Below, piece by piece: positions 1 to 8,856 of a DNA stretch of 64,000 bases (positions are counted from its first letter, which is position 1; the number at the start of each line of letters is the position of its first letter). The DNA comes from Acidovorax sp. 1608163 (GTDB taxonomy: Bacteria > Pseudomonadota > Gammaproteobacteria > Burkholderiales > Burkholderiaceae_C): the NCBI RefSeq assembly GCF_003669015.1, contig NZ_CP033069.1:4536501-4600500 (forward strand). Reading direction: 5' to 3'. Below the pieces are notes generated by a model, which was given only the letters and a program-made list of their open reading frames with translations, made no database searches and had not been told where the DNA came from. A program made the position numbers and the translations under genes.

Positions 1-103
1 CGCGCGGCGATATTCGTAACAAAGGTAACGGCGCTTGACCTTCCTCAAGCCCTCTTCCGGTGTGCTCGATACCCTCGATGGCGCACTTAAAAGAACCTGT
101 CTT

Positions 104-1699
104 ATGAATCAAATCGCCATTGGAAAACGCCTCTCCCTGGGCTTTGGGTTATTGCTTGCCTTGTCTCTGTTGGGCACCCTGCTGGGCGTGTGGCAACTGC
201 AAACGGCCTCCACCTCCACCCAGGCCGTGATTGAACAACCCCTGGCCAAAGAGCGGCTCATCAGCGACTGGTACCGACTGATCCACACCGCCGTGCGACG
301 CACCACCGCCGTAGCCAAAAGCAGCGACGTATCGCTGGCCACCTACTTTGCCGACGAACAAAAGCTGTCGGCCAGCACCACCACCGACATCCAGACCAAG
401 GTGGAAGGACTGATGCAGACCGATGCGGAGCGTGCATTGTTCAAAGACATCAGCAACCTGCGCCGCAACTACACCGAAGCGCGCGACGCTGTGATTGATT
501 TGCGCCGCAGCGGCCAACACGAGCAGGCCGACGCGCAGCTGGAAACCCGCTTCGTGCCCGCCGCCAAGCAATACATGGCCCGCGTGGAAGCGCTGATGGA
601 GCTGCAGCGCAAAGCACTGGACGAATCTGCCGCCCCCATCAAGGCCGCCAACGACCAGGCCCGCTACTGGCTGATTGCGCTAGGCGCCATTACCTGCGGC
701 CTGGGCATGGCGCTGGCCGTCACCATCACCCGCAGCATCACCCTGCCGCTCAGCGACTCCGTGGCCGTGGCAGACACCATTGCGCGTGGCGACCTGACCA
801 GCAGCATCATGAGCACCCGCAAGGATGAAACCGGGCACCTGCTGCGCGCCCTGGGCGACATGCAGCACTCGCTGGCGTCGATGATTGGCCAGATCCGCGA
901 TGCGGGCAACCAGATCGCCAGCGCCAGCGACCAGATTGCAGGCGGCACGCAAGACCTCTCTTCCCGCACAGAGCACACCGCAGCCAACCTTCAACAGACA
1001 GCCTCGTCCATGGAGCAGTTCACGGCCACCGTGCAACAGTCGGCCGAAGCCGCCCGCACGGCCAGCGGCCTGGCCTCGTCGGCGGCCGAGGTGGCCTCGC
1101 AAGGTGGCAGCATCGTGGCCCAGGTGGTGGACACCATGGAAGACATCCACACCAGCTCGCGCCGCATTGCCGACATCATTGGCGTGATCGACGGCATCGC
1201 CTTCCAGACCAACATCCTGGCGCTGAACGCGGCCGTAGAAGCCGCCCGTGCAGGCGAGCAAGGCCGGGGCTTTGCCGTGGTGGCGGGCGAAGTGCGCAGC
1301 CTGGCCCAGCGCAGCGCCGAAGCGGCCAAGGAAATCAAGGGCCTGATCTCCACCAGCGTGGACAAGGTGGGCGAAGGCACCCAGCTCGTGCACAACGCCG
1401 GGGCTGCCATGCAGAACATCGTCAGCTCGGTCCAAAAGGTGACGGAGGTAATCGCCCACATTGCCTCCAGCGCCCGCGAGCAGTCTGACGGCATTGCCCT
1501 GGTGAACGACGCCATCGCCCAGCTCGACCAGGCCACCCAGCAAAACGCCGCGCTGGTGGAAGAATCTGCCGCCGCCGCCCAAAGCCTGCGCGAGCAAGCC
1601 TACCGCCTGGCCCAGGCCGCCTCCACCTTCAAGGTGGCCGACAGCGCCGCGCCCCTGCGGCGCCCCGGGCGCCAGCAGCCCCAGCTCACGGCAGCCTGA
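104..1699 (+). CDS. Methyl-accepting chemotaxis protein
   Basis: Inner-membrane chemoreceptor (531 aa) that signals through CheW/CheA. Seen: TM1 at about residues 9-32, a periplasmic four-helix-type ligand domain to about 186, TM2 at about 187-208, HAMP to about 262, then a long cytoplasmic coiled coil. The conserved signalling hairpin tip lies near residue 378 ([20 protein letters not shown]). The C-terminus has no NWETF-type CheR docking peptide. I start at ATG 104 (MNQIAIGKR) rather than the in-frame TTG at 35, because the hydrophobic TM1 follows directly and the upstream residues look non-coding. The ligand cannot be told from sequence. No other chemotaxis gene is adjacent, so it is an orphan receptor. 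Confidence 0.95.
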   Translation: MNQIAIGKRLSLGFGLLLALSLLGTLLGVWQLQTASTSTQAVIEQPLAKERLISDWYRLIHTAVRRTTAVAKSSDVSLATYFADEQKLSASTTTDIQTKVEGLMQTDAERALFKDISNLRRNYTEARDAVIDLRRSGQHEQADAQLETRFVPAAKQYMARVEALMELQRKALDESAAPIKAANDQARYWLIALGAITCGLGMALAVTITRSITLPLSDSVAVADTIARGDLTSSIMSTRKDETGHLLRALGDMQHSLASMIGQIRDAGNQIASASDQIAGGTQDLSSRTEHTAANLQQTASSMEQFTATVQQSAEAARTASGLASSAAEVASQGGSIVAQVVDTMEDIHTSSRRIADIIGVIDGIAFQTNILALNAAVEAARAGEQGRGFAVVAGEVRSLAQRSAEAAKEIKGLISTSVDKVGEGTQLVHNAGAAMQNIVSSVQKVTEVIAHIASSAREQSDGIALVNDAIAQLDQATQQNAALVEESAAAAQSLREQAYRLAQAASTFKVADSAAPLRRPGRQQPQLTAA

Positions 1700-1733
1700 C
1701 AAGGCGGCGCCGTCTGGGCTGGCTGCCGCTGCA

Positions 1734-2330
1734 TCAAGGCAGCAGCGCTTCCTTGAGCTGGTGGTCCACCGGCACCGGGCCCAGCCAGATGCGCAGCACC
1801 ATGCCAAAGTACTCGGCATCGCCCACGGGGGCGCCCTGGGGCTGGCCCTGGATGTAGAAGGTGGTGCCCTTGCCCGGCACATATTCCATGGCAAAGGTCT
1901 CGCCGGGGGCCAGCTTGGGGCGGCCCGAGAAGATTTCGATCAGCCGGTTGCTGGCAGGCGTGTAGCGGCGAATCTGCTCGGCCGGTGAGTTGTTGGACAA
2001 GCCCTTGATGAAGGACACCCCCAGGTCCGTGCCGGGGATGTCGCGCTGGGCCACAAAGTTCAGCCGCACCGGTCCTGGCAGCGCCAGCAACTCCTCCAGC
2101 GTCTTGACCTTGCGGGGGGTGTACAGGGCCATGTCGTACACCTTGAACACCGTGCGGTAGCGCGTGCCCGAGCCGTTGAGCACCAGCGGCGTGCCCTGCA
2201 CCGTCTGCGCGGGCTCAAACGCTGTGGCCGCGTGTGCGGTGGTTGGCGGCGCCAGGCCCAGCGCAGCCGCCAGCGCCAGCCCGGCAAAGGCGTGCAGCAG
2301 CGGAGCATCGCGGCGGGGAAGGCTCGGCAT
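1734..2330 (-). CDS. Secreted chalcone isomerase-like protein
   Basis: A 198-residue exported protein. The N-terminus is a signal peptide (LLHAFAGLALAAALGLAPP, then AHA). The mature part resembles the chalcone-isomerase-like family of proteobacteria (GSGTRYRTVFKVYDMALYTP near the start, and a DLGVSFIKGL segment). Bacterial members are mostly periplasmic and of unproven activity, so an isomerase reaction is not claimed. The start at 2330 (MPSLPRRDA) is preferred to the in-frame ATG at 2435 because the upstream 35 residues are Arg/Phe-rich and unlike a signal peptide. It lies tail-to-tail with the chemoreceptor. Confidence 0.8.
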   Translation of the reverse strand: MPSLPRRDAPLLHAFAGLALAAALGLAPPTTAHAATAFEPAQTVQGTPLVLNGSGTRYRTVFKVYDMALYTPRKVKTLEELLALPGPVRLNFVAQRDIPGTDLGVSFIKGLSNNSPAEQIRRYTPASNRLIEIFSGRPKLAPGETFAMEYVPGKGTTFYIQGQPQGAPVGDAEYFGMVLRIWLGPVPVDHQLKEALLP

Positions 2331-2502
2331 GTGCGATGCGCAGCCAAGGCGGGAACGCGTTGAAAAAAGAGAAGTGCTCAAACAAAATCTCCGCGCCCAG
2401 AAACGGAGTGGGCCAGCCTGAAAATAGTAGGGCACCGGGCTTGCGCCACCCCTACAGATTCACCCTAATACGGCGCAGCGGACAGCGGGCGCAGCCAACA
2501 GC

Positions 2503-3432
2503 TCAGCGCCCACCCACCCCCCACAACGCCGCCGCGTTGCCCCAGGCCACACGCTGGGCCACGTCGGCAGGCAGGCCGCCCAGCCAGGTGCGGTAGTCCT
2601 GCATCTGCGCTTCGTAGTGCTGCCAGCGCTGGTTGACCCAGGTGTCTGAGCCGATCACAAAGCGAGTGGGGTACTTGAGCAGCAGGGCGCTCCACTCGGG
2701 GCACAGCTGGCCACCAGCACACACCAGCCCGGGGCGGTACGACAGCTCGCCCACCAAGCCGGGGTAGCGGGCCAGCAGCGCATCGACCCGCGCTACCGGG
2801 GCGCCGCCAATGCCCGTGTGGGCCCAGATGAGGCGCAGCGCCTGGCCCTGGCTGGGGGTGTGCGCCATCAGCAGGTCAATCGCCACATCGTCCACATGCG
2901 CCAGCACCACCAGGCGGCGCTGCTCGGCCAGTTGCATCAGCTTGCGGGCCACGGGGCCGTTGGCGTCGGCACTGTCGTACAGGTGGAATTCGCCCAGGCC
3001 CCGGTACGGGCCCGCTGCGGTGCCGCGCGCCAGCTCGGCCAGCACCATGTCGTAGATGGATTCGTCGCGGGGCCAGCCGGTGTAGTCAGCACGGGTACGG
3101 TACAGGCGCACAAAGGGCACCACGGCAATGCCCGCCTCGCGCATCTGCGGCAGGGCCGCCAGCGCCAGCGAGCCCGCATTGGGCCGCGAATTGGCGACGA
3201 TGGCCCGCACCCCGCTGGCCTGCATGCGCGCCAGCACGTCGGCGGGCGGATGGGGGCCGGTGGTGCCGTTCCAGGCTTCTTCGTTGTAGTGCAGGTGGGC
3301 GTCGAACAGGGGGCCGGTGTAGTCGGCAGCGTGGGCCAGGCTGGCAATTGCTATCAAATATATAGCTGCCAGCGCTTTATTCAAAAGCGCTAGGGGCCTA
3401 AAAGGCTTGAACTTTCGAATGCAGTTGGCCAT
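2503..3432 (-). CDS. Exported amidohydrolase (Amidohydrolase_2 type)
   Basis: A metal-dependent hydrolase of 309 residues. After the signal peptide the chain opens with FDAHLHY, the HxH metal site of the amidohydrolase superfamily. Later come [16 protein letters not shown] and FVIGSDTW, which fit the remaining His and Asp ligands. Substrate unknown. The start at 3432 gives a signal peptide ending SLAHA. That signal peptide is almost entirely encoded by a copy of the dispersed repeat (3350-3412): residues from about FKPF to AIA are repeat-derived. The in-frame extension to 3708 overlaps the hydrolase gene upstream and has a poor, Arg/Thr-rich composition, so I reject it. Confidence 0.85.
   Translation of the reverse strand: MANCIRKFKPFRPLALLNKALAAIYLIAIASLAHAADYTGPLFDAHLHYNEEAWNGTTGPHPPADVLARMQASGVRAIVANSRPNAGSLALAALPQMREAGIAVVPFVRLYRTRADYTGWPRDESIYDMVLAELARGTAAGPYRGLGEFHLYDSADANGPVARKLMQLAEQRRLVVLAHVDDVAIDLLMAHTPSQGQALRLIWAHTGIGGAPVARVDALLARYPGLVGELSYRPGLVCAGGQLCPEWSALLLKYPTRFVIGSDTWVNQRWQHYEAQMQDYRTWLGGLPADVAQRVAWGNAAALWGVGGR
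3350..3412 (+). repeat. Dispersed ~60-bp repeat, copy 1 (inside coding sequence)
   Basis: First of nine copies in the window. The core reads ATAGCTGCCAGCGCTTTATT followed by AAAAGCGCTAGGGGCC; the two AGCGCT blocks form an inverted pair. This copy lies inside the signal-peptide region of the amidohydrolase read on the minus strand. The other copies are mostly intergenic. Confidence 0.8.
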
Positions 3433-3517
3433 GGCGCCCCCAGGTTGAATGCAATGCCCACACTGCGCCACTCGGCAGAGCCACGCAGCGCGGGGGCTGC
3501 GGGCCGTGCCAGGGCGG

Positions 3518-4207
3518 TCAGCCCAAATGCTTGTCGAAGAACGCCAGCGTGCGGTCGCGGGCGGCCAGGGCGGCGGCTTCGTCGTAGCTGCCGCGCTGGT
3601 CGCAGTTGAAGCCGTGGTCGGCCTGGTACACATGCACTTCCACGCCGGGCTGGGCGCGGTCAAAGGCCTGCACGCTGTCCAACGGAATCCAGTGGTCGCG
3701 CTCGCCAAAGTGGGCCAGCACAGGCACCTGCGGCTGGCGGGCGGCTTCTTCGGGGGTGGTCATGCCGCCGCCGTAGTAAGGCACGGCGGCAGACAGGCCG
3801 GTGAGCGTGCACGCGGCGCGCCAGGTCAGCAGCCCACCCCAGCAAAAGCCCACGATGCCCACCTTGCGGCCGCTGCGCTCGGCGGCGTAGTCGATGGCGG
3901 CCTGGATATCGGGCATCACACCGGGGGCGGGCAGGCCTTCCACAGCGGCCTTCAGGGCGATGCCCGCTTGCATGTCGTCGCTGGTGTAGCCCAGGTCCAC
4001 ACCGGGCTGCACACGGTGAAAGGTCGAAGGCGCCACGGCCAGGTAGCCCCGCGCGGCAAAGCGGTCGGCCACGGCACGGATGTGGTGGTTGACCCCAAAA
4101 ATCTCTTGCAACACCACGACGGCGCCCCGGGGCGGCGCGTCGGGCTCGGCCACCCAGGCGGGCAGCACAAAACCGTCGGCAGACTTCAAATCGACGAATT
4201 GACCCAT
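3518..4207 (-). CDS. Dienelactone hydrolase family protein
   Basis: An alpha/beta hydrolase of 229 residues. The triad is visible: nucleophile Cys122 in GFCWGG, Asp171 in GERDHW, and His198 in QADHGFNC. A conserved Glu occurs in [10 protein letters not shown]. Known members hydrolyse dienelactone in chlorocatechol degradation, but most genomic copies are general carboxymethylene-lactone or ester hydrolases. No catechol genes are nearby, so a narrow function is not assigned. The start at 4207 is supported by AGGAG about 7 nt upstream on the minus strand. The gene is divergent from the SDR gene across a 54-bp gap holding both promoters. Confidence 0.93.
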   Translation of the reverse strand: MGQFVDLKSADGFVLPAWVAEPDAPPRGAVVVLQEIFGVNHHIRAVADRFAARGYLAVAPSTFHRVQPGVDLGYTSDDMQAGIALKAAVEGLPAPGVMPDIQAAIDYAAERSGRKVGIVGFCWGGLLTWRAACTLTGLSAAVPYYGGGMTTPEEAARQPQVPVLAHFGERDHWIPLDSVQAFDRAQPGVEVHVYQADHGFNCDQRGSYDEAAALAARDRTLAFFDKHLG

Positions 4208-4261
4208 GTTTCGCTCCTGAAAACTGTTCCAATGCGCCATTCTTGCAGGAGACAGCGTTCC

Positions 4262-5008
4262 ATGGACAAGATCGTTTTAATCACAGGCGCCAGCCGCGGT
4301 ATTGGCGCCGCCACCGCCTTGCTCGCCGCGCAGCAGGGCTGGGCCGTGGCGGTGAACTACCACGCCAATGCCGCCGCCGCGCAGGCGGTGGTGGACAGCA
4401 TCGAGGCCCAGGGCGGGCGCGCCCTGGCCGTGCAGGCCGACGTGGCCCACGAAGACCAGGTGCTGGCCATGTATGCCACTGTGGACGCGCAACTGGGCCG
4501 CATCACTGCGCTGGTGAACAACGCAGGCGTGGTGGATGTGACGGCCCGGGTGGACGAGATGGGCGTTGCGCGACTGCGCCGCATGTTCGACACCAACGTG
4601 ATCGGCAGCATCGTCTGCGCGCGCGAGGCGGTGCGCCGCATGAGCACCCGCCACGGCGGCGCGGGCGGCTCCATCGTCAACGTCTCCAGCGCCGCATCGC
4701 GCCTGGGCTCGGCCCACCAGTATGTGGACTACGCGGCCAGCAAGGGCGCCATCGACAGCTTCACCATCGGCCTGGCCCGCGAGGTGGCGGCCGAGGGCAT
4801 CCGCGTGAACGCCGTGCGCCCCGGGCTGATCGAGACCGACATCCACGCCAGCGGCGGCCTGCCCGACCGGGTGCGCAACCTCTCGCACCAGGTGCCCATG
4901 CAGCGCGGCGGCACCGCCCAGGAGGTGGCGCAGGCCATTGTGTGGCTGATGTCCGACGCGTCACACTACACCACCATGTCGCTGATCGACGTGTCGGGAG
5001 GGCGGTAG
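4262..5008 (+). CDS. SDR family oxidoreductase
   Basis: Cytosolic NAD(P)-dependent short-chain dehydrogenase of 248 residues. The Rossmann motif TGASRGIG is at residues 8-15, followed by NNAG near residue 87. The catalytic Ser is in NVSSAAS and the YxxxK pair is in YAASK. The C-terminus SLIDVSGGR is typical of the FabG/YgfF-like branch. The start at 4262 follows a GCAGGAGA ribosome site. A long in-frame upstream extension (to 3449) would run through the opposing hydrolase gene and is not used. Substrate unknown; it is probably co-regulated with the divergent hydrolase. Confidence 0.92.
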   Translation: MDKIVLITGASRGIGAATALLAAQQGWAVAVNYHANAAAAQAVVDSIEAQGGRALAVQADVAHEDQVLAMYATVDAQLGRITALVNNAGVVDVTARVDEMGVARLRRMFDTNVIGSIVCAREAVRRMSTRHGGAGGSIVNVSSAASRLGSAHQYVDYAASKGAIDSFTIGLAREVAAEGIRVNAVRPGLIETDIHASGGLPDRVRNLSHQVPMQRGGTAQEVAQAIVWLMSDASHYTTMSLIDVSGGR

Positions 5009-5018
5009 TGAAACACCC

Positions 5019-5095
5019 CCTGAGTCGCTTCGCGCCTTCCCCCAGCGCGGCGGGGCGGCCCTTGCGCGGGGGCGCTGGCTGGGATCGTGCCAGTG
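5019..5095. repeat. Dispersed CCCCCTGAGTCGC repeat, copy A
   Basis: Intergenic segment beginning CCCCCTGAGTCGCTTCGC and ending GCTGGGATCGTGCCAGTG. A related copy lies at 5774-5875, so the pair flanks marC. GC-rich with internal inverted repeats. Function unknown. Confidence 0.6.
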
Positions 5096-5136
5096 ATGAA
5101 TGCAGTGAATAGTGCCCAGCACAACGGAGAACTGAT

Positions 5137-5772
5137 ATGGACCTGAAACCCCTCATTACCTTGCTGGCCATCGTGAACCCGCTGGCCATCGTCCCCTTCT
5201 TCATCCACTACACGCAGGGCTTTTCTGCGGCGCAGCGGCGCAGCACCATCCGCACGGCAGCGTTTGCGTCGTTCTGCGTGATTGCCGCCTGCGCGCTGCT
5301 GGGGCTGCAGATTCTGGAGTTCTTCAACATCTCGCTGCAGAGCTTTCAGGTGGGCGGGGGCATGCTGCTGCTGATCAGCGCGATGAACATGCTCAACGCC
5401 CAGCCCGCCGAGGCCAAGCCCCTGACCCACGAGCTGGAGCAAGGCGCTGAAAAAGCCGCCGCCGGTAGCAGCATCGCCGTGGTGCCGCTCACCATTCCGC
5501 TGCTCACCGGCCCGGCCAGCATGTCCACCGTGGTGATTTACGCCGACCGGGCGCAGACCTTCTGGCAACACGCCTCGCTGGTGGGCTACGGCGTGGTGAT
5601 TGCGCTGGCCACGGCCCTGTGCTTCTCGCTGGCGGACCCGATTGCCCGCGTGCTGGGTAAAACCGGCATCAACGTGATGACGCGGCTGATGGGGTTGATC
5701 CTGGCGGCCCTGGCGGTGGAAGTGATGGCCGACGGCCTGGGCAAACTCTTTCCCATACTCGTTGCGCGTTGA
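5137..5772 (+). CDS. MarC family integral membrane protein
   Basis: Six-helix inner-membrane protein (211 aa) of the MarC/YhgN family. Seen: hydrophobic helices starting at residue 5, the family-like segments NPLAIVPFF and [19 protein letters not shown], and the family's usual length of about 200 residues. MarC proteins were once linked to multiple antibiotic resistance but have no firm function. The ATG follows GGAGAACTGAT. The gene stands alone between two copies of a GC-rich dispersed repeat. Confidence 0.93.
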   Translation: MDLKPLITLLAIVNPLAIVPFFIHYTQGFSAAQRRSTIRTAAFASFCVIAACALLGLQILEFFNISLQSFQVGGGMLLLISAMNMLNAQPAEAKPLTHELEQGAEKAAAGSSIAVVPLTIPLLTGPASMSTVVIYADRAQTFWQHASLVGYGVVIALATALCFSLADPIARVLGKTGINVMTRLMGLILAALAVEVMADGLGKLFPILVAR

Positions 5773-5773
5773 G

Positions 5774-5875
5774 ATGGTTGCCCCCCTGAGTCGCCTTCGG
5801 CGCCTTCCCCCAAGGGGACAACGCCCTCGCTGCGGGGCTGCCCTTGCTCGGCGTTTCCGGCTGGGCTCGCGCCAG
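5774..5875. repeat. Dispersed CCCCCTGAGTCGC repeat, copy B
   Basis: Begins CCCCCCTGAGTCGCCTTCGG and ends CTGGGCTCGCGCCAGTGTC. Similar to copy A at 5019-5095 but with an extra internal block around AAGGGGACAACGCC. It lies between marC and the creB start. Confidence 0.6.
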
Positions 5876-5920
5876 TGTCATGCGCCACGGATCTCGCTCA
5901 ACGCAACGGATGATCGAGGC

Positions 5921-6628
5921 ATGACCGCCAAGCTTCTCCTGCTCGAAGACGACCCCGCCATCGCCCGCACCGTGGCCTATGCGCTGGAGCGTGATGGCCT
6001 GCAGGTGACGCACTGCCTGCTGGTGCAGGACGCGCGCCAGCAAATGCAGCGCCACCCGTTTGATGTGCTGGTGCTGGACGTGGGCCTGCCCGACGGCAGC
6101 GGGCTGGACCTGCTGCGCGACGTGCGCCACGGCCAAGCGGCTGCCGCGCTGCGCCTGCGCCAGGCCACGCCCGTGCTGATGCTCAGCGCCCGGGGCGAGG
6201 AGCTGGACCGCGTGCTGGGCCTGGAGCTGGGCGCCGACGACTACCTGGCCAAGCCCTTCAGCCCGCGCGAGCTGGCCGCCCGCATCAAGGCCCTGCTGCG
6301 CCGCGCCGCCATGCCTGCGCCCGCACCGGCACCCGTGGCAGCCACCCCGTTTGTGGACGACGAGGCAGGCCAGCGCATCACCCTTCACGGCCTGGCCCTG
6401 CCACTCACGCGGCGCGAATACCGGCTGCTGTCGCACCTGCTGCGCGGTGCGGGCCGCATCCACTCGCGCGACGCCCTGCTGGCCGCCGCCTGGGGCGACG
6501 ACAGTGAAAGCATCGACCGCACGGTGGACACCCACATCAAAACCCTGCGCGCCAAGCTGCGCGAGCTGGACGCCAGCCGCGAGTACATCAGCACGCACCG
6601 GGGCATGGGGTACTGTTTTGACTTGTGA
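5921..6628 (+). CDS. creB: Two-component response regulator CreB
   Basis: OmpR/PhoB-type regulator of 235 residues. The receiver domain carries the acidic pair in LLEDD, phospho-acceptor Asp53 in [10 protein letters not shown], and the conserved Lys in LAKPF. A winged-helix output domain ends [12 protein letters not shown], the DNA-binding hairpin seen in CreB. The assignment rests mainly on context: a sensor kinase and then a CreD-type membrane protein follow, the known creBCD order. In Enterobacteria and Aeromonas the system responds to envelope and peptidoglycan stress. The start at 5921 fits the family N-terminus; a longer in-frame extension is repeat sequence. Confidence 0.9.
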   Translation: MTAKLLLLEDDPAIARTVAYALERDGLQVTHCLLVQDARQQMQRHPFDVLVLDVGLPDGSGLDLLRDVRHGQAAAALRLRQATPVLMLSARGEELDRVLGLELGADDYLAKPFSPRELAARIKALLRRAAMPAPAPAPVAATPFVDDEAGQRITLHGLALPLTRREYRLLSHLLRGAGRIHSRDALLAAAWGDDSESIDRTVDTHIKTLRAKLRELDASREYISTHRGMGYCFDL

Positions 6629-6671
6629 GTGCCACACCCCTTGCCCAAGCGAATCGCACACCACGCCCTGG

Positions 6672-6695
6672 CTTCGACAGGCTCAGCCCGAACGG
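6672..6695. repeat. REP-like half element (CTTCGACAGGCTCAGC type)
   Basis: A single arm reading CTTCGACAGGCTCAGCCCG then AACGG, between creB and creC. It matches one arm of the complete palindromes at 16681-16740 and 20255-20315. Confidence 0.7.
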
Positions 6696-6737
6696 ATGGG
6701 GGAAGCATCTGGGCATGTCGGCCATTCAAATCAAATT

Positions 6738-6783
6738 GGCCTCTAACGCTTACTAAATAAGCGCTGACAGCTATCATTTTTAC
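6738..6783 (-). repeat. Dispersed ~60-bp repeat, copy 2
   Basis: GGCCTCTAACGCTTACTAAA followed by TAAGCGCTGACAGCTATC. It sits inside the creB-creC gap, just upstream of the creC ribosome site, so it is probably transcribed as part of the operon leader. Confidence 0.8.
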
Positions 6784-6801
6784 AGAAAGGCCGCGTCACC
6801 C

Positions 6802-8247
6802 ATGCGCCTAGGCATCCGCCTGCTGTTCGCCTTCTTCCTCATCAACGGCATTGCCGCGTTCTTTGTGCTGCGCGTGTTCATGGCCGAGATCAAGCCCAGC
6901 GTGCGCGAGGTGATGGAGGACATGATGGTGGACACGGCCAACCTGTTGGCCGAGGTGGCCAGCGACGACCTGGCCAGCGGGCAACTGGCGCGCGATGCCA
7001 GCCAAAGTCGCTTTGCCCAGCGTGTGCGGCACTACGCCACGCGGCCCATCGATGCGGGCATTTGGGGGTTTTCCAAACAGTCGCTGGACTTTCGCGTGTA
7101 CGTGACGGACCACTCGGGCCGCGTGCTGTTCGACTCTGAAAACCACGCTGTGGGCGCCGACTACTCGCAGTGGCGCGATGTGGCGCGCACGCTGCGCGGG
7201 GAGTATGGTGCCCGCTCCACGCGCGACGTGGAGAGCGACGACACCAGCGGCGTGATGCATGTGGCCGCGCCCATCTACGTGGACGAGCGCATTGCCGGAG
7301 TGCTGACGGTGGCCAAGCCCACGCGCACGGTGCAGCGCTTTATCGACCGGGCTGAGCGCAAGGTCTTCATGGGCGGGCTGCTGCTGCTGGCCCTGTCGGC
7401 CGCCGTGGGGGTGGGCGTGACGCTGTGGATGGTGTGGAACGTGCGCCGCCTGCGCGACTACGCCCTGAGCGTGCAAGGCCCGGCCGACAGCGAACAAGGC
7501 ACCCTGCCCGCCCAGCCCCTGGCGGTGCCCGAGGTGCCAGGCGAGCTGGGCGACTTGGCCCGCGCCATGGACCGCATGCGCGCGCGGCTGCAGGGGCGTG
7601 ACTACATCGAGGGCTATGTGCGCGCCCTCACGCACGAACTCAAGAGCCCTGTGGCCGCCATCCGCGGCGCGGGCGAGTTGCTGCAAGACGAGCTACCCGC
7701 CGCAGACCGCGCCGCGTTTGCCACGCAGGTGGTGCAGCAAAGCGAACGCCTGCAGCGGCTGATTGACCGACTGCTGGAGCTGAGCAAGCTGGAGCAACGC
7801 CAGCACGCCGAGGGCCGCGCCCCCGTGGCGCTGCACGACTGCGCCGCCGCCGCCATCGTCCACACCCAGGGCCGCGCGGCGCAACGCGGCATGGCACTGG
7901 TGCTGAGCGGCAGGGGCCACAGCGGGCCGTGGGAGGCAGAACTCATCACCCTGGCCATTGGCAACCTGCTGGACAACGCCATCGACTTTGCGCCCCCCGG
8001 CAGCACAGTGCGGGTGGAGCTGGACGGCACCACCGTGGCCGTGCAGGACGAAGGCCCCGGCGTGCCCGACTACGCGCTGCCGCGCCTGGGCGAGCGGTTC
8101 TTCACCACCGCCCGGCCGGGCGGCGAGCGCAGTGGATCAGGGCTGGGGCTGGCGATTGTGCAGCGGGTGATGGTGCTGCACGGCGGGCACATGCAGGTGC
8201 ACAACACGGCCCCGGGTTTGCGCGTGACGCTGGACCTGGGGCGCTGA
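6802..8247 (+). CDS. creC: Sensor histidine kinase CreC
   Basis: Inner-membrane sensor kinase of 481 residues. TM1 spans about residues 5-24 and TM2 about 192-213, bounding a roughly 165-residue periplasmic sensor region typical of CreC. After a HAMP-like linker, the H-box is ALTHELKSP, the N-box LLDNAIDFA, and the G boxes DEGPGVP and GSGLGLAIV. It should phosphorylate CreB. The gap to creB is 173 bp and carries two repeats, wider than usual for this pair. The ATG follows a weak GAAAGG. Confidence 0.92.
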   Translation: MRLGIRLLFAFFLINGIAAFFVLRVFMAEIKPSVREVMEDMMVDTANLLAEVASDDLASGQLARDASQSRFAQRVRHYATRPIDAGIWGFSKQSLDFRVYVTDHSGRVLFDSENHAVGADYSQWRDVARTLRGEYGARSTRDVESDDTSGVMHVAAPIYVDERIAGVLTVAKPTRTVQRFIDRAERKVFMGGLLLLALSAAVGVGVTLWMVWNVRRLRDYALSVQGPADSEQGTLPAQPLAVPEVPGELGDLARAMDRMRARLQGRDYIEGYVRALTHELKSPVAAIRGAGELLQDELPAADRAAFATQVVQQSERLQRLIDRLLELSKLEQRQHAEGRAPVALHDCAAAAIVHTQGRAAQRGMALVLSGRGHSGPWEAELITLAIGNLLDNAIDFAPPGSTVRVELDGTTVAVQDEGPGVPDYALPRLGERFFTTARPGGERSGSGLGLAIVQRVMVLHGGHMQVHNTAPGLRVTLDLGR

Positions 8248-8416
8248 GATCGGTTCAAAGAGCGGCTCACCAAACTCCCCCGTCGTCGTTGCCCCGCCTT
8301 GTCTTGCGGTTGGTACTGCCTGCGGCGCAACGCCCAGCCAGAGCTAGCTTCGCTGAATTTTGTGAACCGCTCCAAGGCCCAAGCGGTCCGCAGGCTCAGG
8401 CGATGGAGCGTTGGGC

Positions 8417-8566
8417 TCAGGCGCCGTCTTGCGCGGCCAGGGCCAGCCACTCGTCGGTGCCCAGGCATTCCTGCCCAGGCAGGTCGAGCCCCAGGCGGCG
8501 CTCGTCAAACAGGTCATCCAGCAGCGCGTCAAGCAGATGGGTCCAGCCGAACAGTTTGGAAAACAT
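8417..8566 (-). CDS. Small hypothetical protein between creC and creD
   Basis: A 49-residue acidic frame on the minus strand, beginning MFSKLFGWTHLLDALLDDLF and ending in WLALAAQDGA. AAAGGTG precedes the ATG at suitable spacing, and codon use looks coding. It lies antisense within an otherwise empty 609-bp gap between two genes normally close together. No domain recognised. It could be a genuine small protein or a chance frame. An upstream in-frame ATG at 8599 is less likely. Confidence 0.45.
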   Translation of the reverse strand: MFSKLFGWTHLLDALLDDLFDERRLGLDLPGQECLGTDEWLALAAQDGA

Positions 8567-8697
8567 GGGGCACCTTTGGCGGTGGTTGGTTGCAGCCAAA
8601 GGCTAACTTGGGTGTGTGACGGTTTGGCGTCAGCCAGCGCCACCCTTGCTTGTAGGCCAACGCCCATCCGATGCCCTGCGCGTGGGTGCGTAGCAGC

Positions 8698-8721
8698 CCG
8701 TTCGCGCTGAGCTTGTCGAAG
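8698..8721. repeat. REP-like half element upstream of creD
   Basis: CCGTTCGCGCTGAGCTTGTC then GAAG, one arm of the REP-like family. The rest of the creC-creD gap (8567-8856) shows nothing else I can assign apart from the creD ribosome site. Confidence 0.65.
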
Positions 8722-8856
8722 GCCGGGCATGGCCATGCGCCAACTCAGCCGACGCGCCACGAACACACGGCCCACTTCACGCTCGCTTCACAAACTTCAT
8801 CGCCACCTCACCCCTGCGCCCAACACTGGCTCCACCGACACACAAGGAGGAGTCTT

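Noticed and set aside
680..1894. A 404-codon minus-strand frame across the chemoreceptor
   Set aside because: Antisense shadow of the MCP; Gly/Ala/His-rich without motifs.
3433..3708. N-terminal extension of the amidohydrolase
   Set aside because: Overlaps the dienelactone hydrolase gene and lacks signal or domain features; the inner start gives a proper signal peptide.
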